DNA from: JANNWF01 sp052390415 | Lineage (GTDB): Bacteria; Pseudomonadota; Gammaproteobacteria; Xanthomonadales; Xanthomonadaceae | Assembly (NCBI GenBank): GCA_052390415.1 | Contig: JBQTGY010000015.1 | Span: 1 to 6,971, forward strand | Length of the DNA: 6,971 bases | Reading direction: 5' to 3' | Shown here: one piece after another, positions 1 through 6,900 of the stretch | Layout of the letters: each line of letters opens with the position of its first letter | Position numbering within the stretch: position 1 is the stretch's first letter | Notes under the pieces: model-generated | Told to the model about the DNA's origin: nothing | Database searches by the model: none | What the model saw: the letters and a program-made list of their open reading frames with translations, nothing else | Made by a program: the position numbers and the translations under genes

Positions 1-417
1 GTGGGTCTGGAAGAAAAACCGCAACGTCCCAAGTCCAACTATGCGGTGACAGGCTTGTACTTCTACGATCACCGCGTCACCGATTTTGCGGCGCGACTGC
101 AGCCGTCGCCGCGCGGCGAGGTGGAAATCCCCGCTCTCAATCGCTGCTATCTGGACGATGGCTCGCTGCGCTTGGAGAAGCTGGGTCGCGGCTATGCCTG
201 GCTGGATACCGGCACTCACGAGTCCTTGCTGCAAGCGAGCAATTTCATCGAGACGATCGAAGAGCGCCAAGGACTGCGCGTCTGCTGCCCAGAAGAGATC
301 GCCTTCGCCAACGGCTGGATCGATGCCAAACAATTGGAGGCACTGGCCGCGCCGCTGCTGAAGAGCGGTTACGGCGAGTATCTGATGCAGTTGCTGCGGC
401 AGGGACGGGTGACCTGA
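1..417 (+). CDS. rfbA: Glucose-1-phosphate thymidylyltransferase, C-terminal part (5' end outside window)
   Basis: RfbA (RmlA) joins glucose-1-phosphate and dTTP into dTDP-glucose, the first committed step of dTDP-L-rhamnose synthesis in the cytoplasm. The visible 138 residues match the second half of the family closely: EEKP near the start (part of the sugar-phosphate site), SNYAVTGLYFYD, RGEVEIPALN, GRGYAWLDTGTH (its Asp is a metal ligand in known RmlA structures), and the tail ERQGLRVCCPEEIAF...GWID. Family members are about 290-300 residues, so roughly the first 155 are missing because the window begins inside the gene. The GTG at base 1 is therefore almost certainly an internal valine codon and not a start. 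The stop is TGA at 415-417, only 2 bases before the rfbC start, so the genes are cotranscribed and probably translationally coupled. By family knowledge the enzyme is feedback-inhibited by dTDP-rhamnose; nothing here tests that. Confidence 0.96.
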   Translation: MGLEEKPQRPKSNYAVTGLYFYDHRVTDFAARLQPSPRGEVEIPALNRCYLDDGSLRLEKLGRGYAWLDTGTHESLLQASNFIETIEERQGLRVCCPEEIAFANGWIDAKQLEALAAPLLKSGYGEYLMQLLRQGRVT

Positions 418-419
418 GC

Positions 420-986
420 ATGTGCGCCATGCGCGTGAGCAAGAGTCGTCTGCCCGAATGCCTGTTGATCGAGCCGCAGGTGTTTGCCGACAGTCGCGGC
501 AGTTTTTTCGAGCAATGGAATGCCTCGCGCTATCGCGACGCCGGCATCGATGCGACATTCGTGCAAAGCAACGTCTCCGAATCCGCGCATGGCGTGTTGC
601 GCGGCTTGCATTACCAGTGGCCGCAACCGCAGGGCAAATTGGTCAGCGTGATCGTGGGCGAGGTCTTCGATGTGGCGGTAGACATCCGCCGCGGCTCGCC
701 TACGTTTGGGCACTGGGCAGGGGCGGTGCTGAGTGCCGAAAATGGGCGCCAGTTCTGGGTGCCGGAAGGCTTTGCGCATGGTTTTGTGGTGACCTCGGAA
801 CGCGCCGTATTCCACTATTTGTGCACTGCGCCGTATGTGCGCGAAGCAGATGCGAGCTTGCGCTGGAACGACGCCAGCCTGGCGATCGATTGGCCGGTGT
901 CCGCGCCGCTGTTGTCGGACAAGGACTTGCGGGCGCCGTTTCTGGATGCGGTAGATCCGGACCGCTTGCCGATCTACCCAGGCTGA
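420..986 (+). CDS. rfbC: dTDP-4-dehydrorhamnose 3,5-epimerase
   Basis: RfbC (RmlC) epimerises C3 and C5 of dTDP-4-keto-6-deoxy-D-glucose to give dTDP-4-keto-L-rhamnose. It is a small cupin-fold enzyme with no cofactor. Counting from ATG 420 (188 residues), family landmarks are LLIEP..FADSRGSFFE at 15-31, QSN at 49-51, LRGLHYQ at 60-66 with the catalytic base H64, VPEGFAHGF at 114-122, the probable catalytic Tyr Y139, and LSDKDLRAP at 165-173 whose D169 would pair with H64. All key residues are present. The start is ambiguous: ATG 429 gives 185 residues (MRVSKSRLPE) and fits the usual family start better, while ATG 420 has the closer GGGA-type ribosome site (AGGGA at 401-405, still rather distant). 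The gene follows rfbA by 2 bases and precedes rfbD by 6, which is standard operon packing for this pathway. Confidence 0.97.
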   Translation: MCAMRVSKSRLPECLLIEPQVFADSRGSFFEQWNASRYRDAGIDATFVQSNVSESAHGVLRGLHYQWPQPQGKLVSVIVGEVFDVAVDIRRGSPTFGHWAGAVLSAENGRQFWVPEGFAHGFVVTSERAVFHYLCTAPYVREADASLRWNDASLAIDWPVSAPLLSDKDLRAPFLDAVDPDRLPIYPG

Positions 987-992
987 ACCGGC

Positions 993-1922
993 GTGCCACG
1001 CATTCTTGTCACTGGCGTTGCTGGCCAAGTGGGTTTCGAGTTGCAGCGCGCGCTTGCGCCGCTCGGCTCGCTGACAATCACCACACGCCACGGCAAGTTG
1101 CCCGGTGGTGCTGATTGCGAAGCGCTGGATCTCACGCAACCGGACTCCATTGCTGTTCTGCTGGATCGCATCAAGCCGCAGATTCTGGTCAATCCGGCGG
1201 CCTACACGGCGGTGGATCGCGCGGAAGCGGAGCCAGAACTTGCCCAGCGCATCAACGTCGATGCGGTCGCTGTGATGGCACGTTGGTGCCAGGCCAACGA
1301 CGCCTTGTTCGTGCACTACTCCACCGACTACGTATTCAATGGCGCGGCAACTTCACCTTGGCAAGAAACAGATCCGATGGCGCCCCTGGGCGTATACGGC
1401 AGGACCAAACGCGACGGTGAGGACGCGGTGCGAGCCTCCGGCGCGCGCCACCTGATCCTGCGTACCGCTTGGGTGTACGCGGCGCGAGGCAACAATTTTC
1501 TACGCACCATGCTTCGTTTGGCGGTTGAGCGTGACGAACTGCGTGTGGTTGACGATCAGTTCGGCGCGCCGACTCCGGCGCGCTGGATCGCAGCGGCCAC
1601 GGCGCTGCTGCTGGCGCGCGTCGATCCATCACGATCCAGCAGCGAAATGCTGGGCACATTTCATTTGACGGCGGCAGGCCAAACGAGCTGGCATGGATTT
1701 GCCGATGCAATCATGCAGGCGACGCTGGCGGCCGGACTGTTGCTGTCGGTACCACCACTGCGTGCAATCGCCAGCGCCGAATTTCCGACCGCAGCGGCGC
1801 GTCCACGCTATTCCGTGCTGGACGGCGCCTTGTTGCGAGACGCGCATCAGTTGCAGCTTCCCGACTGGCGAAGCGGCGTGGATGAAGTGATCGCCGAGAT
1901 CGTTACCTCGATACGCGCATGA
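993..1922 (+). CDS. rfbD: dTDP-4-dehydrorhamnose reductase
   Basis: RfbD (RmlD) reduces dTDP-4-keto-L-rhamnose to dTDP-L-rhamnose with NAD(P)H, the last step of the pathway. It is an extended short-chain dehydrogenase of 309 residues, near the usual 290-310. The nucleotide-binding loop is G8-V-A-G11-Q-V-G14. NPAAYTAVDRAE at 67-78 corresponds to the family NAAAxTAVDxAE. STDYVF lies at 110-115 and YGRTK at 135-139, giving the catalytic set T111, Y135 and K139 with the family spacing. RTAWVY and VVDDQFGAPT follow. The start is GTG 993, because it places MPRILVTG exactly where the family begins; only a weak AGG (980-982) precedes it. The stop TGA (1920-1922) overlaps an ATG at 1919 (ATGA). No frameshift or missing residue was seen. 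Confidence 0.97.
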   Translation: MPRILVTGVAGQVGFELQRALAPLGSLTITTRHGKLPGGADCEALDLTQPDSIAVLLDRIKPQILVNPAAYTAVDRAEAEPELAQRINVDAVAVMARWCQANDALFVHYSTDYVFNGAATSPWQETDPMAPLGVYGRTKRDGEDAVRASGARHLILRTAWVYAARGNNFLRTMLRLAVERDELRVVDDQFGAPTPARWIAAATALLLARVDPSRSSSEMLGTFHLTAAGQTSWHGFADAIMQATLAAGLLLSVPPLRAIASAEFPTAAARPRYSVLDGALLRDAHQLQLPDWRSGVDEVIAEIVTSIRA

Positions 1923-2023
1923 AGTGGCAGCCATATGACTGCCGCGCTGGTCGCTTCTGCACCCTCAACTTTCCCTACTCCCTCTTGATCAACAGCAGAC
2001 GACCCTCATGCTCATTCCCGTAA
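1919..2023 (+). other. Possible 34-codon coupling ORF across the rfbD-manC gap
   Basis: The 85 bases between rfbD and manC contain no recognised gene, but an ATG at 1919 overlaps the rfbD stop as ATGA. It opens a reading frame of 34 codons (start MKWQPYDC) ending at TAA 2021-2023, just inside manC, whose ATG is at 2008. The peptide resembles nothing I know. The arrangement could let ribosomes finishing rfbD restart and be carried to the manC start, which has no clear Shine-Dalgarno sequence (the preceding bases are CAGACGACCCTC). The gap also holds a hairpin: 1924-1930 pairs with 1939-1945 (7 pairs, one G-T) around an 8-base loop, with no T-run, so it is not a standard terminator. A chance ORF is the more conservative reading. 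Confidence 0.2.
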
Positions 2024-3426
2024 TCCTTTCCGGCGGCGCCGGAACTCGCCTGTGGCCTGCTTCGCGCCGAGGCTATCCGAAGCCATTCATGCGTCTGGGT
2101 GGACAGGATTCCCTGTTGGCGCAGACCTTCCGGCGCGCCGTCGCGGTTGCCGATGGTGCTGAAGTCCTCACTGTCACCGGTCGCGACTATCATGGCTTGA
2201 CCTGCGAGACATATGCACCGTTAGCCGGTGGAATCGAGACCCGATTCCTGCTCGAGCCGGCGGGGCGCAATACCGCACCCGCCATCCTGTTGGCCGCGCT
2301 GGACATCGAAGCGCGCCACGGCGGCGAAGCCTTGATGCTGGTGTTGCCAGCCGATCACCTGATCGCCGATCTGGCGGGCTTCAAACGCGACGTTGAGGCG
2401 GCGTGCGCGCTCGCCGCTGACGGTTATCTCACCACCTTCGGCATTGTGCCGACCGAACCTGAAACCGGTTTTGGATACATCGATGCCGGTGAGCCGATTT
2501 CTGGTCGTTGCGGTCGCGTGCTAAGCGCGTTTGTCGAGAAGCCCAAGCGGTCGGTTGCCGAGGCATTTGTTGCGTCAGGCCATCACTACTGGAATGCCGG
2601 CATGTTCTGCTTCTCGGTGCAGGCGGTATTGCAGCAGGCGAGCGAGAGCTGCCCAGACGTGTTGGCGGCCGCAGGCGCCTGTTTTGCGAGCGGCGATGTC
2701 GGTATCCAGCCGCGCAAATTCGACGCCAATCTATTTGCCGCGCAACCTGACATCTCCATTGACTATGCGCTGATGGAGCCTGCCAAGCGACGCGCTGTGG
2801 TGCCCGCACAGTTTGATTGGAGCGACATTGGTTCCTGGCAGGCGGTCAGCGAATTGGGCGACGCGGATGCCAATGGGAATCGCCTGTTTGGTGATGTGGA
2901 GAGCGTGGATACGCACCGCTGTTACATCCAAAGCGATCACCGGTTGGTTGCCACCGTTGGCGTCAGCGACCTCGTCATCGTCGACGCTGGAGATAGTGTG
3001 CTGGTCGCTGATCGCCGGCACAGTCAGGCCGTGAAGCAGATTGTTGAGCAACTGCGCGCGCGCAATCATCCGGCACCGCAGCACGGCGATACCGTGTATC
3101 GGCCGTGGGGCAGCTACACCGTGCTGGAGGACGCCGATGACTGCAAGGTCAAGCGCCTCAGCGTGAACCCGGGCGGCATCCTGTCCTTGCAAAAACACTA
3201 TCGACGCAGCGAGCACTGGACGGTCGTCCACGGCACCGCCAAGGTGCGCGTAGGTGACTGCGAATTCCTGCTGGAGCGCAACCAGTCGACCTTTATCCCC
3301 ACCGATACGCTGCATCGACTCGAGAACCCCACCAGCGCGCCGATCCACCTGATCGAAGTGCAATGCGGCGACTATTTTGGTGAAGACGATATCGTTCGTC
3401 TTGAAGACGTTTACGGTCGTGCCTGA
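2008..3426 (+). CDS. manC: Bifunctional mannose-1-phosphate guanylyltransferase / mannose-6-phosphate isomerase (XanB/AlgA type)
   Basis: This 472-residue protein has the full length of type II bifunctional enzymes (XanB, AlgA, ManC). The isomerase interconverts fructose-6-phosphate and mannose-6-phosphate, and the guanylyltransferase makes GDP-mannose from mannose-1-phosphate and GTP. The N-terminal nucleotidyltransferase shows LSGGAGTRLWPASR at 7-20 followed by YPKPF at 23-27 (many relatives read YPKQF), LPADH at 113-117, FVEKP at 175-179, a WNAGMF motif and DWSDIGSW at 270-277. The C-terminal cupin isomerase domain starts near RPWGSY (365-370). It carries the type II metal-site motif QKHYRRSEHW at 395-404 (Q395, H397, E402, H403) plus H436 in the DTLHRLEN motif. 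The end, GEDDIVRLEDVYGR, is typical of the family. It lies 85 bases after rfbD with no obvious ribosome site. GDP-mannose would serve O-antigen or exopolysaccharide synthesis. The partner phosphomannomutase (xanA/algC type) is not adjacent. Confidence 0.97.
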   Translation: MLIPVILSGGAGTRLWPASRRGYPKPFMRLGGQDSLLAQTFRRAVAVADGAEVLTVTGRDYHGLTCETYAPLAGGIETRFLLEPAGRNTAPAILLAALDIEARHGGEALMLVLPADHLIADLAGFKRDVEAACALAADGYLTTFGIVPTEPETGFGYIDAGEPISGRCGRVLSAFVEKPKRSVAEAFVASGHHYWNAGMFCFSVQAVLQQASESCPDVLAAAGACFASGDVGIQPRKFDANLFAAQPDISIDYALMEPAKRRAVVPAQFDWSDIGSWQAVSELGDADANGNRLFGDVESVDTHRCYIQSDHRLVATVGVSDLVIVDAGDSVLVADRRHSQAVKQIVEQLRARNHPAPQHGDTVYRPWGSYTVLEDADDCKVKRLSVNPGGILSLQKHYRRSEHWTVVHGTAKVRVGDCEFLLERNQSTFIPTDTLHRLENPTSAPIHLIEVQCGDYFGEDDIVRLEDVYGRA

Positions 3427-3463
3427 GCGGTTGATTCCATTCCCGTCAGCCTGAAAAAAGCGT

Positions 3464-3513
3464 GCCGTGGCCGATCACGGCGTAGTTGGCGGCGCAATCC
3501 TGCATGCGCCGCC
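3464..3513 (+). terminator. Tandem hairpins after manC, terminator-like but without U-tract
   Basis: The first hairpin pairs GCCGTG (3464-3469) with CACGGC (3476-3481) over a 6-base loop. The second pairs GGCGGCGC (3488-3495) with GCGCCGCC (3506-3513), extended by A3496-T3505, over an 8-base loop, and is very stable. It begins 62 bases after the manC stop. Neither is followed by a T-run on the plus strand, so this is not a canonical intrinsic terminator; it may protect the mRNA 3' end or act with a termination factor. A six-A run (3454-3459) precedes the first hairpin, so that hairpin would look more like a terminator for minus-strand transcription, though no minus-strand gene is seen. Confidence 0.4.
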
Positions 3514-3520
3514 CCGAAGT

Positions 3521-3536
3521 TATCCGTGAGTATCCG
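3521..3536. repeat. TATCCG direct repeat, possible regulator site
   Basis: TATCCG occurs at 3521-3526 and 3531-3536, exactly 10 bases apart, so both copies face the same side of the helix. The second copy is part of the palindrome ATCCGGAT (3532-3539). The pair lies about 55-70 bases upstream of the candidate -35 element, where an activator could sit. With only six-base copies, chance is a real alternative. Confidence 0.2.
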
Positions 3537-3587
3537 GATGCTTTGTAAAAAGTTCGCGATCCTTCGTCAAGAACTGTTAATAGCGGC

Positions 3588-3615
3588 TTGAAAATGCACG
3601 CCTTGCGGATATTCT
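3588..3615 (+). promoter_or_regulatory. Candidate sigma70-like promoter for the surface-protein gene
   Basis: TTGAAA (3588-3593, five of six matches to TTGACA) is followed after 16 bases by TATTCT (3610-3615, four of six matches to TATAAT). Transcription would start near 3622, giving a leader of about 200 nt before ATG 3827. It is the best-spaced pair I found in the intergenic region but it is weak, and GC-rich gammaproteobacterial promoters are hard to call by eye. Confidence 0.3.
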
Positions 3616-3738
3616 GCGGCCGTTGACGTCTCGTTCAGCAACTGTGAGCGAGGCGAACGTGACGCGGGCCGGTGACCGTCGTTTGGGGCGCTTTTCATGG
3701 CCGACGAAACTACCTCGCGCATGCAACACAACCATTCA

Positions 3739-3808
3739 CGAACGCCGTTTCCTGCGCTGCAGGGTAGGGAGCTGCGTTCGCAAAGATTGAATCGGCAGCA
3801 TTCAGTTT
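3739..3808 (+). promoter_or_regulatory. Structured leader: nested stem plus hairpin before the ribosome site
   Basis: CGAACGC (3739-3745) is perfectly complementary to GCGTTCG (3774-3780). Inside that span CCTGC (3751-3755) pairs with GCAGG (3759-3763) over a GCT loop, making a stem with a nested hairpin. Immediately after comes a second hairpin, 3784-3792 with 3800-3808 (nine pairs, two of them G-T) over a 7-base loop, ending two bases before the GGGGAA ribosome-site candidate. The position would suit control of translation, but no known riboswitch or RNA family was recognised. Confidence 0.3.
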
Positions 3809-3809
3809 C

Positions 3810-3815
3810 GGGGAA
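3810..3815 (+). promoter_or_regulatory. Ribosome-binding site candidate for the surface-protein gene
   Basis: GGGGAA ends 11 bases before ATG 3827, a slightly long but workable spacing. The in-frame TGA at 3788-3790 excludes any start further upstream, and no other standard start codon lies between it and 3827. The only competing start is ATG 3845 (codon 7), which has no better site. Confidence 0.45.
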
Positions 3816-3826
3816 TCAAGCGCTCT

Positions 3827-3952
3827 ATGAATACGACCTCACGCATGCACGCAAACCGTTTCGGCAGGTTTGGGCGCTGGTCTTCGAAACTGCTGGCTTT
3901 GGCCAGTGTGGGGCTGCTGGCAAGCTTGGGCGGCGTGAGTCAGGTTCACGCA
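3827..3952 (+). other. Sec-type signal peptide coding segment
   Basis: Residues 1-42 show a basic n-region (R6, R11, R14, R17, K21), a hydrophobic core from LLALASVGLLASLGG (22-36), and a signal peptidase I site after V40-H41-A42, leaving mature EGSRSMFPSG. There is no twin-Arg motif and no lipobox Cys, so export by Sec and release into the periplasm, followed by possible outer-membrane transit, is expected. Confidence 0.85.
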
Positions 3953-6900
3953 GAAGGCAGTCGAAGCATGTTTCCGAGCGGCATTCTCGGCGCCCGCGCA
4001 CCGATGGATACCCGAACCGATGCGCTGTATGCGGGTGTGGTCAGAAATCGCACCTTCGTTTACGTGTATGCGGAAGCCAATCAGTACATTTTGGTAGGTT
4101 CGCGCAATCGGGCCAACGGCGGAGACATTTTCATTTACAACCCGCAGTCCTTCGGGACGAGGGGCGATGAAACCGTTCCAGGCGCGGCCAACTACACGTG
4201 CTCAGCAGCTTCGGCTGGCGCCAATTTTGGCGGCGCAGGTCGCGGAATCATCACCACGCGTGCATCCGAGCTTGCGGGGCCGAACAGCGCCAACAACGTG
4301 GCGACTGTGGCCAGCGGATGGAGTCCGTGTGCTTATCAGGCACCCACCACGGGTATTTATGGCGTCCGTTTTACGGGTGCCACCAGCGGCACATCTGCCT
4401 TGGCAGTAACCGCCGCCAGTGCCAACCCACAGATCTTGGCCAACGAGGTGGCCGCTTGGGAAGTACAGGTGCGCAGTAGTGCCGCGAACTCGCTCGCAGA
4501 CATCAATGGGCGCGTGTTCACTTATGCATGGGTAGGGCGCACCGGTGGCAACGGTGTAACGGCTCGCCTCAATCACATTCTTTTCTACATCACGCAGGAC
4601 GGCTATCGCTATCGGCAACGAATGAATGGCATCGATCCGTTTGCCTATTCGTTGTACGGCAACGCGCAGGGTTTCATTGATGGCGGTGACCCGCTATACA
4701 AGAGTGTTCGCGGCACCAATCAGACCGCGAGCGTGCTGGTGCCGCCCGGCAACGGTATCACTGCGCAACAGGCGCAATACCCCATCTTTTTCTCGGATGT
4801 GTCGCCTGGCGGTGCCAATGCAGCACAGATAAACACTGTGCTGGGCGCGTTAGGCATTGCCACCGTTCCGCCAGTTCCGCAAGTTGTTTCCGTGACCTAT
4901 GCTGGCGACGTGGGCGGAACTACGTCGAGCTTCAACAACGGTGGCACGTTTACGTTCGAGACCATAAACACGCTGTCCTTTGAAATCGTCATCAGCCGTA
5001 ATGGCGTCGATTTCGATCCCGCCAATCCGCTCAACAAGGTGCTGTCCGGCACCGCGCTGACCGGGATTCACAATGAAGTGTGGGATGGCAGGGACAACGC
5101 GGGCACGCCATTCCCGGTGGGTGCGTTCCTGTATCGCATGGCCGGTCGCAACGGTGAAGTGCATTTCCCGATTATCGATACCGAGGGCTTGGCACTCGGT
5201 GGTCCGACCATCACCCAGTTGAACGGCAGCTTGTCCAGCACGGTTTACTTCGATGATCGTGGCTACGTCACCAGCAATGCCACAGCCGTGGGTGAGCTGA
5301 ATGGACACCTGTGTGGCGCTGGCCATCTCCAGGTTCAACCGACCCCCAACCAATCCTTGGCGGGTGTTGACTCAAGTGATGGCAACTTGGGCGGCTCCGG
5401 ATTTTTCTATCGCCGCTATCCCCAGGCCAGCATTGACGGCAACGTCGACTGTCAAAATTCCGCCGCAGACCACTTCGGCACCGCCAAAGGTCTGGACACC
5501 TGGGCCTTCGAAAGCACGGCTGAAATCGAGCAGAGCCTGACGATTGTGCTGGCGGACATGGATGCCGTGTTCGGCCCAATTCCTTCCGTGGTGAGCCCGG
5601 GTCAACTCCTCACTGGACTTGTTCTTACTTGCAACAACGCCGGTCCGGATCCCGCAGTGCAAGCGACCTGCGTGCCCACAGTGGATGTGGGCGTCATCAG
5701 CAACGTGATTTGCTCCCCCGCAACGCCCGTCGCGAGTTTGCCGAATGGGAGCGCCATCTCCTGCACATTCGATTACACCGCGCCTGGAGTCGCAGGCGGA
5801 AGCAATACTGCCGCAACCTCAGTCCTGTTTACCGGCACTGCTTCGGCTCTCAACGACAGCTTGCTCACCAACAACGTCGATACCTCAGCGGCAACAGTCA
5901 TCGATGCACTGAACGACGACTTCTCGGCGAGCCCGATCGCAGCCACGGTGGGTGGCACGACGGCCTCGGTATTCGGTAACGACACCACGGGTGCGGCCGC
6001 AGCGGCGGCGGGCAATGTGGCGGTGAGCCTGACCAACAACGGCGGTCTGACCGGTGCAAGCATTGCCGCGAATGGCATCATCACGGTGCCGCCGGGCACG
6101 GCCGCGGGCACGTACGTGCTGACCTACCAGATCTGCGATCTGGTGTTGGGCACGGTATGCGACACGGCAACGGCGACGGTGGTGGTGGCTGCGGCCGACA
6201 TGGCAGCGACGCTGGGCCCGGTGCCGGCGGTGGTGAGTCCGGGTCAGTCATTGACCGGCCTGACCCTGAGCTGCGCCAACGTCGGTACCTTGACTGCAAC
6301 GTCAGCAACCTGCGTACCGACGGCAGACGTCGGCACGGTGAGCAATGTGGTGTGCGCACCGGTGCCACCGATCAATGTGGCAGCGGGTAACGCGATCAGC
6401 TGCACATACGACTACCTGGCGCCAGGCACGGCGGGCGGCACCAATACCGCCGCGCAGACCCTGACCATCACCGGCACCACCGGTGCGACGAATGACGGCA
6501 ACGCCGCCAACAACGTCGATACCGATGCCGCGAACATCATCGATGCAGTGAATGACGACTTCTCGGCAAGCCCAGTCGACGCAACGCTGGGTGGCACCAC
6601 GGCCTCGGTGTTTGGCAATGACAGCAACGGTGCGGCTGCGGCAGCGGCGGGTAACGTGGCGGTGAGTCTGACCAACAACGGCGGTTTGACCGGTGCGACG
6701 ATTGGTGCGAACGGCATCATCACGGTGCCAGCCGGTTCAACGCCGGGCACCTATGTATTGACCTACCAGATCTGCGATCTGGTGTTGGGCACGGTATGCG
6801 ACACGGCAACGGCAACGGTAGTGGTGGCTGCGGCCGACATGGCAGCGACGCTGGGCCCGGTGCCGGCGGTGGTGAGCCCGGGTCAATCATTGACCGGCCT

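Larger units (their letters stand above)
3427..3826. other. 400-base intergenic region between manC and the surface-protein gene
   Basis: I find no credible gene here. A frame open from 3697 to 4170 mostly overlaps the real secreted-protein gene in another frame and has no recognisable features. In order, the region holds two GC-rich hairpins behind manC (3464-3513), a TATCCG direct repeat (3521-3536), a weak sigma70-like promoter (3588-3615) and a hairpin-rich stretch upstream of ATG 3827 (3739-3808). I looked for and did not find tRNA-like cloverleaf elements, a c-di-GMP (GEMM) riboswitch core, a sigma54 promoter, or insertion-sequence ends. Confidence 0.7.

Noticed and set aside
1..3. GTG at the first base as a start codon for rfbA
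   Set aside because: The encoded protein begins in the middle of the RmlA fold, so the codon is an internal valine and the true start is upstream.
369..1316. Minus-strand open frame of 315 codons opposite rfbC and rfbD
   Set aside because: The plus strand here encodes RmlC and RmlD with all family motifs; the antisense frame is a by-product of GC-rich codon use and shows no recognisable domain.
2731..3363. Minus-strand open frame of 210 codons opposite manC
   Set aside because: It lies wholly inside the confidently identified manC isomerase half and has no recognisable motif.
3594..3608. Sigma54-like promoter (TGCACG...TTGC)
   Set aside because: The -24 GG is missing and the spacing between the two elements is too short.
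3622..3826. c-di-GMP (GEMM) riboswitch in the leader
   Set aside because: The conserved core bases of that class are not found; the hairpins present do not match its layout.
3697..4170. Plus-strand open frame of 157 codons before the surface-protein gene
   Set aside because: It has low-complexity Arg/Ser/Gln-rich translation, no good ribosome site, and overlaps in another frame the signal peptide and N-terminal domain of the gene starting at 3827, which has clear protein-like features.
5773..6750. Two antisense frames of 112 codons (5773-6111 and 6412-6750) that resemble each other
   Set aside because: They are spaced exactly 639 bases apart because they mirror the tandem repeat on the plus strand; similarity reflects the repeat, not a gene family.
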